Source: Chloroflexota bacterium
GTDB lineage: Bacteria > Chloroflexota > Anaerolineae > Anaerolineales > Villigracilaceae
Direction: 5' to 3'
Assembly: GCA_016875755.1 (NCBI GenBank)
Contig: VGOX01000029.1
Span: 1 to 11,864, forward strand
DNA: 11,864 bases
This document shows positions 6,309 through 11,864 of this stretch, piece after piece. The position numbers were made by a program, and so were the translations under genes. Within the stretch, counting starts at the first letter, position 1. Each line of letters opens with the position of its first letter. The notes beneath the pieces are model-generated. The model ran no database searches. It was not told where the DNA came from and saw only the letters and a program-made list of their open reading frames with translations.

Positions 6309-7871
6309 ATGACTACTCCACTCATCGAATGTATCCCCAACTTTTCCGAAGCGCGCCGACCTGAAGTGATCGACCAGATCGTCGCCGCCATTCAAGCCGT
6401 CCCTAAGGTCAAACTGCTCGACCGTTCCTCCGACCTCGACCACAACCGCACCGTGCTCACTTTTGCAGGCACATCCGCAGGGGTCGAAGAAGCCGCCTTC
6501 CGCGCTATCAAGACCGCCGCTGAACTGATCGACCTCGACGCACACACAGGCGCGCATCCGCGCATCGGCGCCACGGACGTGGTTCCGTTTGTTCCGCTCG
6601 GCGGCGCACGCATGGAAGATTGCATTTCGATTGCCAAACGCCTCGGCGAACGCGTGGGCAGCGAACTCAACATCCCCGTCTATTTGTATGAAGCGGCAGC
6701 CACCAGACCCGAACGCACCAATCTTGAGAACATCCGCAAGGGACAGTATGAAGCGCTCAAAGCGGAGATCGAGTCTAACCCCGTGCGCCAGCCTGATTAC
6801 GGTCCCAGCAAACTTCCGAAGGCGGGCGCAACCGTCATCGGCGCACGCAATCCGCTCATCGCTTTCAATGTCTATCTCACCACCGATGATGTAGAGATCG
6901 CCAAAAAAATTGCCAAAGCGGTGCGTCACTCTTCGGGCGGACTGCGGTACGTCAAGGGGTTGGGTCTGCTTGTGGATGGTCGCGCGCAAGTCTCGATGAA
7001 CCTCACCAACTTCCGCGAAACGCCGATTGCCCGCGTGGTCGAATTTATCCGCCGTGAAGCCCAGCGCTATGGCGTCGCCATCCATCACAGCGAACTCGTC
7101 GGCCTGATTCCCCAAGAGTCCCTTGTGGATGTGGCGGTCTGGTACACCCAATTGGATCAGTTTGATAAAGAACAAATTTTGGAGTCGCGACTCTATGACG
7201 GTGGACCGCAGACCGCAGATCGTCCGTCGTCCACCGTCTACGGTCATTCTGCTCCCCAGCCTGCCTCTTTCTTGGACGAATTAGCCTCCGCCTTACCCGC
7301 TCCTGGGGGCGGCTCCGCCGCCGCGTATGCTGGCGCAATGGGCGCCGCGTTGGTAGCAATGGTCTCAGGTCTCACCATCGGACGCAAGAAATACGCCGAA
7401 GTCGAAGCTGAGATGCAAGCCGTGCATGTCATCGCCGAAAAACTCCGCGCTGAAATGACCCAAGCCGTCGAAGACGACGCTGCTTCATTTGAAGCCGTCA
7501 TCGGCGCATTCAAACTTCCCAAGGAAACCGAAGGACAGCAAACCGCCCGCACCGCCGCCGTTCAAGTGGCGACTATGAACGCCGCGCACATCCCATTGCA
7601 CTCGGCTGAGAACTCTGTCAAGATCATGGAACTCGCCGTCAAATGCGCAGAGCATGGCAACCTCAACGCCATCAGCGACTCGATGTCAGGCTTCGCCATG
7701 GCACGCGCCTCGCTCACTGCCGCGGGTTACAACGTCCGCATCAACGTCAACTCCCTGCCTGATAAAGACGCAGGTCAACCATATCTCGACGAACTTGCGG
7801 CATTGGAAAAAAAAGCCGATAAACTCGAAAAGAAGATCCGCAAAGTGATGAAAGATCGCGGCGGAATATAG
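6309..7871 (+). CDS. ftcD: Bifunctional glutamate formimidoyltransferase / formimidoyl-THF cyclodeaminase
   Basis: This 520-residue protein fuses the two folate enzymes that end histidine breakdown. It transfers the formimino group from N-formimino-L-glutamate to tetrahydrofolate, then deaminates and cyclises it to 5,10-methenyl-THF plus ammonia. The transferase part (about 1-295) has IECIPNFSEAR (6-16), DLDHNRTVLTF (42-52) and AHTGAHPRIGATD (78-90); H83 aligns with the catalytic His of the mammalian enzyme. KGLGLLVDGRAQVSMNLTN (216-234) and HHSELVGLIP (259-268) follow. The cyclodeaminase part (about 318-515) has LPAPGGGSAAAYAGAMGAAL (329-348), GRKKY (358-362), DDAASFEAV (389-397) and an SDSMSG-type segment (456-461). 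Length is close to mammalian FTCD (541 aa). The linker (about 297-313) is coded by a palindromic repeat described separately. It is the only plus-strand gene here and has no other histidine-degradation genes beside it. Confidence 0.96.
   Translation: MTTPLIECIPNFSEARRPEVIDQIVAAIQAVPKVKLLDRSSDLDHNRTVLTFAGTSAGVEEAAFRAIKTAAELIDLDAHTGAHPRIGATDVVPFVPLGGARMEDCISIAKRLGERVGSELNIPVYLYEAAATRPERTNLENIRKGQYEALKAEIESNPVRQPDYGPSKLPKAGATVIGARNPLIAFNVYLTTDDVEIAKKIAKAVRHSSGGLRYVKGLGLLVDGRAQVSMNLTNFRETPIARVVEFIRREAQRYGVAIHHSELVGLIPQESLVDVAVWYTQLDQFDKEQILESRLYDGGPQTADRPSSTVYGHSAPQPASFLDELASALPAPGGGSAAAYAGAMGAALVAMVSGLTIGRKKYAEVEAEMQAVHVIAEKLRAEMTQAVEDDAASFEAVIGAFKLPKETEGQQTARTAAVQVATMNAAHIPLHSAENSVKIMELAVKCAEHGNLNAISDSMSGFAMARASLTAAGYNVRINVNSLPDKDAGQPYLDELAALEKKADKLEKKIRKVMKDRGGI
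7197..7246. repeat. Palindromic heptad repeat inside the ftcD linker
   Basis: GACGGTGGAC (7197-7206) and GTCCACCGTC (7229-7238) form a perfect 10-bp inverted repeat with a 22-base spacer. Across the element the sequence breaks into 7-base units: GACCGCA twice in tandem (7204-7217), then from 7219 ATCGTCC, GTCGTCC, ACCGTCT and ACGGTCA. A shortened relative occurs at 11355-11375. The coding consequence is a low-complexity linker (DGGPQTADRPSSTV, residues 297-310) between the two enzyme domains. A dispersed REP-like repeat captured in frame is the best reading. Confidence 0.65.
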
Positions 7872-7883
7872 AAGCTATAAACG

Positions 7884-7943
7884 AAAAGACCTCCGAGATT
7901 TTCGCGAAGCACCACGAAGGGGCCGAAATCTCGGAGGTCTTTT
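7884..7943. terminator. Bidirectional intrinsic terminator between ftcD and acs
   Basis: An 18-bp perfect stem is formed by AAAAGACCTCCGAGATTT (7884-7901) and AAATCTCGGAGGTCTTTT (7926-7943) around a 24-base loop. The stem carries A-runs at its left foot and T-runs at its right foot (7940-7944, then more T-rich sequence), so it can terminate ftcD (plus) and acs (minus) transcripts. It lies 12 bases past the ftcD stop and 24 bases past the acs stop. The loop is longer than usual and includes the palindrome TTCGCGAA (7901-7908). Confidence 0.9.
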
Positions 7944-7967
7944 TACTTTTTACTTATTACTCGTTAC

Positions 7968-9869
7968 TTACTCCTCCAACGTACTAATATCACCCTCAGG
8001 CAATCCCTGCGCTCGTGCTTTCAACACGCGGCGCATGATCTTGCCAGAACGGGTCTTGGGCAGTTTATCGAGGAACTTGACATCCTCAGGTCTCGCAATC
8101 GGTCCCATGTGGGTGGCGACATGTTGGCGTAGTTCCTCCGCCAATTCAGGCGAAGGTGCGAAGCCTGCCCGCAGGAGTACGAAGGTGTGGATGGCTTGTC
8201 CCTTCACATCGTGGGGCAGACCGATCGCCGCTGCTTCCGCCACAGCAGGGTGACTGACCAATGCAGACTCTACCTCCGCTGTGCCAAGGCGGTGACCTGA
8301 GACCTTGATCACATCATCCACGCGCCCGATGATCCAGTAATAGCCGTCTTTGTCGCGCTTGGCAGAGTCACCTGTGGTGTAGCGACCAGGATACTTGCTC
8401 CAATATTGGCTGACGTAGCGCTCATCGTCACCATAAATGGTGCGGAGCATTGAGGGCCACGGGTTGAGCAGTGTGAGATAGCCTTCTGTCTCATCAGGGA
8501 CGGGGTTCCCCTGTTCGTCCACGATCTCGGCTTTTTGACCGAAGAAAGGTCGGGTTCCAGAACCAGGCTTGAGAGGCACAACAGGCGTCGGCGTGATCTG
8601 AAACGCGCCTGTCTCCGTCTGCCACCAGGTATCGATGATCGGACATTTCTCCTTGCCGATCACACGGTGATACCACTTCCATGCCTCAGGGTTGATTGGC
8701 TCACCAACAGAGCCGAGCAGGCGCAGGGAAGAAAGATCGTGCTTGTTGGGCCAGGATTCGCCGAAGCGCATCAACCCACGAATGGCGGTGGGGGCGGTGT
8801 AGAAAATGGTGATGCCATAGCGCTCGATGCATTGCCACCAGCGATTCGGATACGGGTAGGCGGGGCCACCCTCGAACATGAAGGAGGTGATGCCCGCGAT
8901 CATGGGACCATACACAAGGTAGGAATGACCCGTGATCCAGCCTGGGTCGGCGGTACACCACCAGCGATCCATGTCGTTGACGTCGAACGCGTACTTCAAT
9001 GTGGAATAGGTGCCGACCATATAGCCGCCGTGTGTGTGCAGGATGGCTTTTGGTTTGCCCGTGGAGCCAGAGGTGTAAAGGATGAAGAGCGGGTCTTCCG
9101 CATCCATTTCTTCGGTGACACATTTGCCGTTGGCGATGGGCAGCACGCACAGGTCGTGATACCAGTGGTCACGCCCCGCTTCCATTGTGACTCCATTGCC
9201 GACCCTCTTGACGACGATAACATTTTCCACGCTCGGGCATTTCTTGAGCGACTCGTCCACGATGGATTTGAGTTCGACCACTTTACCGTTTTGGTACGAG
9301 CCGTCGCAGGTGATGACCAGTTTTGAATTACTGTCTTCGATGCGTCCTTGTAATGAATCGACGGAGAAGCCGCCGAATACCACCGAATGGATTGCGCCGA
9401 TCTTGGCGCAAGCCAGCATGGCAAAGACGATCTCAGGCACGCGACCCATGTAGATGGTGACGCGTTCACCTTTTTGCACGCCCATGGCTTTGATGATGTT
9501 TGCCATGCGCGAGACTTCGCGGTTCATCGCGAAATACGAATAGGTGCGGTGGTCTTTGCCGTCTTCGCTTTCCCAGATGAGTGCCAGTTGGTTCTTGCGG
9601 TGTGTTTTGAGGTGACGGTCGACCGCATTATGGACGATGTTCGTCCGTGCGCCGACAAACCATTTAAAGAACGGCTTGTTCGAGTCGTCGAGTACCTTGT
9701 CCCACTTTTTGTACCATTCCAATTCAGAGGCTTCGTCTGCCCAGAAGCCTTCCAGGTCTTTGCCTGCTTTTTCCGCCAGCGCTTCCCAATCTTTCAAACG
9801 CGCCTGCGCAACCACTTGCTCGGATGGATAGTAAACATCGCCTTCCATTTGCTTGCTGGTCTTTGCCAT
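7968..9869 (-). CDS. acs: Acetyl-CoA synthetase (AMP-forming)
   Basis: This 633-residue enzyme of the ANL superfamily converts acetate, ATP and CoA to acetyl-CoA, AMP and PPi through acetyl-AMP. Motifs run in the expected order. YTSGSTGKPK (265-274) is the ATP phosphate loop. ADPGWITGHSYLVYGP (307-322) and FYTAPTAIR (356-364) follow, then DTWWQTETG (413-421), which includes the Trp that restricts the pocket to acetate. TTGDSAKRDKDGYYWIIGRVDDVIKVSGHR (about 498-527) forms the hinge. TRSGKIMRR (606-614) carries the adenylation Lys K610, which Gcn5-type enzymes acetylate to switch Acs off in many bacteria. Length is typical (about 650 aa). A strong AGGAGG site precedes the ATG by about 5 bases. 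It lies 49 bases downstream of the FAD oxidase gene in the same direction and may be co-transcribed or use a weak TAAAAT -10 at 9902-9907. Propionate specificity is less likely. Confidence 0.96.
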   Translation of the reverse strand: MAKTSKQMEGDVYYPSEQVVAQARLKDWEALAEKAGKDLEGFWADEASELEWYKKWDKVLDDSNKPFFKWFVGARTNIVHNAVDRHLKTHRKNQLALIWESEDGKDHRTYSYFAMNREVSRMANIIKAMGVQKGERVTIYMGRVPEIVFAMLACAKIGAIHSVVFGGFSVDSLQGRIEDSNSKLVITCDGSYQNGKVVELKSIVDESLKKCPSVENVIVVKRVGNGVTMEAGRDHWYHDLCVLPIANGKCVTEEMDAEDPLFILYTSGSTGKPKAILHTHGGYMVGTYSTLKYAFDVNDMDRWWCTADPGWITGHSYLVYGPMIAGITSFMFEGGPAYPYPNRWWQCIERYGITIFYTAPTAIRGLMRFGESWPNKHDLSSLRLLGSVGEPINPEAWKWYHRVIGKEKCPIIDTWWQTETGAFQITPTPVVPLKPGSGTRPFFGQKAEIVDEQGNPVPDETEGYLTLLNPWPSMLRTIYGDDERYVSQYWSKYPGRYTTGDSAKRDKDGYYWIIGRVDDVIKVSGHRLGTAEVESALVSHPAVAEAAAIGLPHDVKGQAIHTFVLLRAGFAPSPELAEELRQHVATHMGPIARPEDVKFLDKLPKTRSGKIMRRVLKARAQGLPEGDISTLEE

Positions 9870-9918
9870 GACAGCCTCCTGAGTTGAAAAAATATTTCGC
9901 TATTTTAATCCTTTTTTG

Positions 9919-11205
9919 TCACTCCACCCAATCCAAAATCTTGTAATACAGCCCCGCGAATGGCAAAAACCACGGGTTGCCGTTATACAGTCCCAGCGGC
10001 GCAGATGGGAAACCAAACTTTGCAAACGGGTGTTCTTTGATATTCCTCTTCATCATTGCCTCAGCAACAGTCGCGCCCAAATATGTTGCCATCGCTACGC
10101 CATGTCCTGCATAGCCGAGCGAGTAAAAAATTCCATCTTCTTCGCCCACATGCGTCATTTCGTCGAACGCAAAATCAAGCGTACCGCCCCAAACATATTC
10201 CACTTTTGCATCCTTCAATTGCGGGTACACCTGCATCATCTCACGCCGCAAAATCTCCCCGCTTTGCGCCACTGTGTTTTCATTCTCAGGAAAGAACGCC
10301 GCCCGTCCGCCAAAGATCATGCGGTTATCCCATAGACGAAAATAATTTAGAAAATGTTTGTAATCGAAGATCATGCGGTTCTTCGGACTGAGTTCATGCG
10401 AAAGTTCGTCCGATAATCGTTCCGTCGCAATGATAAAAGACCCGATCGGGATCACCTTCTTTTGCAGTTTTTTTGTGACACTCCCTGTATAGCCAGACGT
10501 CGCAACCAAAACGGATTCTGCTTCCAAACTTCCCCTCTCTGTTTGGATGACGAACCGCCTCTCTCTCCGCTCGATCTTGGTGACACGCGCTCGCGCGCAG
10601 AGCATTGCTCCCGCCCGAGCTGCTGCGTTTGCGAGCCCTGCGACGTATTGAGCGGGGTTCAACCCGCCGCTGACCTCATCCACCAATGCGCCGTGATATA
10701 TATCCGTGCCGATCTCGCTACGCAAATCCTTCGGCGAAACAAGCCACACATTGTGATTGAACTCCTTTGCCATAAAGTCCACTTCACCTTGCAGCGACTC
10801 GTAATGCTTCGGCTTATTTGCCGTTAGCAAGTGACCCGTCCGCGCAAAACCGCAATCAATGCTCTCTTCCTTGACAATTCTCTCGACAATATCCACTGAA
10901 TCCAGCGAACACTGAAATAACTCTTTTGCCAATTCCCGCCCATAATTTTTGATGACCGTTTGCATGGCGGGCTTGAGACCTGTCAACGTCATACCACCGT
11001 TACGCGAGCTTGCACCCCAGCCAATCGTTTCCGCTTCCAGTACCACGACGTTTATGTTGTGCTTCGCCAACGTCCGTGCCGCGCTCAAACCTGTATATCC
11101 TCCGCCGATGATCGCTACATCCACTTTGGCAGGGATCGGGGCAATGTTTGAGTCATTGGGCATGGTTGTGGTTGTATGCCAATAGATATGTTGTTGGGTG
11201 GTCAT
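9919..11205 (-). CDS. FAD-dependent oxidoreductase of the DAO family (gamma-glutamylputrescine oxidase-like)
   Basis: This 428-residue flavoprotein starts with IYWHTTTTMP (7-16), then the Rossmann dinucleotide motif VAIIGGGYTGLSAA (30-43), an acidic strand end VVVLEAE (53-59) and GWGASSRNGG (62-71), a segment typical of PuuB-type oxidases. VDEVSGGLNPAQYVAGLANAA and VLVATSGYTG are further DAO-family segments, and the C-terminal FAD-contacting part has SLGYAGHGVAMATYLG. It should oxidise a secondary or primary amine or an N-substituted amino acid using FAD, giving an imine/aldehyde and reduced flavin. The PuuB likeness suggests putrescine or a related amine, but no puuA, puuC or puuD neighbour is present, so the substrate is open. 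The upstream ribosome site (AAGGGA) is far (about 12 bases) and lies in a small hairpin. Its product aldehyde/acid could feed acetyl-CoA synthetase downstream (inference). Confidence 0.9.
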   Translation of the reverse strand: MTTQQHIYWHTTTTMPNDSNIAPIPAKVDVAIIGGGYTGLSAARTLAKHNINVVVLEAETIGWGASSRNGGMTLTGLKPAMQTVIKNYGRELAKELFQCSLDSVDIVERIVKEESIDCGFARTGHLLTANKPKHYESLQGEVDFMAKEFNHNVWLVSPKDLRSEIGTDIYHGALVDEVSGGLNPAQYVAGLANAAARAGAMLCARARVTKIERRERRFVIQTERGSLEAESVLVATSGYTGSVTKKLQKKVIPIGSFIIATERLSDELSHELSPKNRMIFDYKHFLNYFRLWDNRMIFGGRAAFFPENENTVAQSGEILRREMMQVYPQLKDAKVEYVWGGTLDFAFDEMTHVGEEDGIFYSLGYAGHGVAMATYLGATVAEAMMKRNIKEHPFAKFGFPSAPLGLYNGNPWFLPFAGLYYKILDWVE

Positions 11206-11215
11206 GGGCTATGTC

Positions 11216-11228
11216 ATCCCTTCGGGAT
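11216..11228 (-). promoter_or_regulatory. Small hairpin covering the ribosome site of the FAD oxidase gene
   Basis: On the minus strand ATCCC-GAA-GGGAT makes a 5-bp stem with a 3-base loop. Its 3' arm holds the only purine-rich sequence (AAGGGA) before the ATG at 11205. The 11-base TCATCCCTTCG (11214-11224) recurs at 11263-11273. The hairpin is short and its regulatory effect is unproven. Confidence 0.3.
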
Positions 11229-11290
11229 TTGGATTTTGGTCTGCTGAATTTCGATAATCTTATCATCCCTTCGCGGTTGGAGCATTACAC

Positions 11291-11322
11291 AGAAAAACCA
11301 CCAGAAACATGTTCTGGTGGTT
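11291..11322 (-). terminator. Intrinsic terminator of the alpha/beta hydrolase gene
   Basis: AACCACCAGAA (11296-11306) and TTCTGGTGGTT (11312-11322) form a perfect 11-bp stem with a 5-base loop. Read on the minus strand it is followed by a run of five T (A-run at 11293-11297 on the plus strand). It lies about 50 bases past the hydrolase stop codon and separates that gene from the FAD oxidase. Confidence 0.88.
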
Positions 11323-11354
11323 CACTAATCTTGAAGGGGTTTCAAGGTCTATTT

Positions 11355-11375
11355 ATCGTCCATCGTCTGCGGTCA
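11355..11375. repeat. Second, shorter copy of the heptad repeat
   Basis: ATCGTCC, ATCGTCT and GCGGTCA read as three 7-base units. They match the right half of the element in ftcD (7219-7246: ATCGTCC, GTCGTCC, ACCGTCT, ACGGTCA) with one unit fewer and a few transitions. It lies in the gap just after the hydrolase stop, upstream of that gene's terminator stem, that is, in its 3' untranslated region. Confidence 0.45.
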
Positions 11376-11864
11376 ATTGTCCGACCCAAGAATCTCTTCC
11401 CAATTCAATTCTTTGAACGCTTCGTGCAGGCGGTGACCATCGTCTACGACGATGTATTGCAGGTTGATGAATAATTTTTCGGCAACTTCGCGGACAGGTT
11501 CAAGCGGGACGATGTCATCCGCTGTCCCGTGGATGATGATGGTGGGCACAGAAACAGGATCAAGGTCCAAGAAAGAGCCGAAGGGTTCTTTTAGCAGGGC
11601 GGGGGCGAGGAGGATCAACTTCCGCACCTGAGACGGATGTTTACAAGTGAAGACCGTCCCCATCAAGCCGCCAAAGGAAGAGCCGATGATGGTCCAGTTC
11701 TTTTTGCGACCCAAAATCGGTTTGAGTTGTGCCATGCGTTCTTCGAATTCGCCTGTGAAATCGGGCGTGACCATGCCTGGGAATTTCTCGGCGAACTGGC
11801 GGGCTTTGCCGCTTTGGCTGGTGCTTTCGAGACCGTGCAAATAGATAATTCTTGAGTTGTCCAT
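11373..11864 (-). CDS. Small alpha/beta-hydrolase-fold esterase (YqiA-like)
   Basis: This 163-residue protein has a compact alpha/beta-hydrolase fold of the YqiA/UPF0227 type. The first strand and oxyanion motif are IIYLHGLEST (6-15). The nucleophile elbow GSSFGG (61-66) has S63, HGTADDIVP (112-120) supplies the acidic residue (D116 or D117), and DDGHRLHE (141-148) supplies H144. Such proteins hydrolyse short acyl or palmitoyl-CoA-type esters in the cytoplasm; the substrate here is unknown. It is shorter than YqiA (about 190 aa) but the triad is complete. The chosen ATG (11862-11864) is the last codon-sized unit of the window; it gives a natural family start, but an upstream start beyond the edge cannot be excluded. 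The gene ends before a strong intrinsic terminator. Confidence 0.88.
   Translation of the reverse strand: MDNSRIIYLHGLESTSQSGKARQFAEKFPGMVTPDFTGEFEERMAQLKPILGRKKNWTIIGSSFGGLMGTVFTCKHPSQVRKLILLAPALLKEPFGSFLDLDPVSVPTIIIHGTADDIVPLEPVREVAEKLFINLQYIVVDDGHRLHEAFKELNWEEILGSDN

Noticed and set aside
6300..7247. Long open frame (315 aa) on the minus strand opposite ftcD
   Set aside because: It is antisense to a clearly conserved enzyme; the opposite frame stays open because of the codon bias of ftcD, and its translation shows no recognisable domain.
8535..9326. Plus-strand open frame (263 aa) opposite acs
   Set aside because: It lies wholly within the conserved acetyl-CoA synthetase gene on the other strand, without a ribosome site or domain-like features.
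9902..9907. TAAAAT as a separate acs promoter
   Set aside because: The -35 region is poor and the gap is only 49 bases, so read-through from the oxidase gene is as likely; kept only as a remark in the acs entry.
1..11864. CRISPR arrays, tRNA or rRNA genes, insertion sequences, toxin-antitoxin or defence modules
   Set aside because: No regularly spaced repeats, cloverleaf or CCA ends, transposase motifs or typical defence domains were found on either strand.

Overview
The window is compact bacterial chromosomal DNA of moderate GC: short intergenic gaps, Shine-Dalgarno sites of the GGAGG type, ATG starts and several ATGA start-stop overlaps. No phage, plasmid, transposon, rRNA, tRNA or CRISPR sequence is visible. 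The gene set (bifunctional formimidoyltransferase-cyclodeaminase, AMP-forming acetyl-CoA synthetase, GH13 glucosidase, FdhD, cytochrome b5-like protein) and a heptad-type dispersed repeat fit an environmental Chloroflexota bacterium (Anaerolineae-like). That placement is a guess from general gene style, not a demonstrated assignment.

Left part (1-3506, all minus strand): five tightly packed genes read as one transcription unit. In order of transcription they are a six-helix membrane protein with acidic and His residues near its helices, a small cytochrome b5-like protein (4-base overlap), a GH13 alpha-glucosidase (15-base gap), a small YHS/TRASH-type cysteine protein (8-base overlap) and fdhD (26-base overlap), which runs off the left edge. 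Sugar hydrolysis, a b5-type heme carrier, a metal-binding mini-protein and the formate dehydrogenase sulfurtransferase do not make an obvious single pathway. This is the most intriguing neighbourhood in the window.

Middle part (3636-5779, minus strand): a HAD phosphatase, a RimJ/RimL-type acetyltransferase, a coiled-coil protein of unknown function and a TrmO/TsaA-type tRNA methyltransferase are packed with gaps of 3 and 42 bases and a 4-base overlap. They are probably co-transcribed from a near-leaderless promoter in front of the HAD gene. A small three-helix membrane protein (5838-6137) sits just upstream.

Right part: the only plus-strand gene is the fused glutamate formimidoyltransferase / formimidoyl-THF cyclodeaminase (6309-7871) of histidine breakdown and one-carbon metabolism. 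Its interdomain linker is encoded by a palindromic heptad repeat that recurs in part at 11355-11375. It converges on acetyl-CoA synthetase (7968-9869), and the two share a near-symmetric 18-bp-stem terminator. Upstream of acs lie an FAD-dependent amine/amino-acid oxidase of the PuuB/DAO type and a small YqiA-like alpha/beta hydrolase with its own intrinsic terminator.
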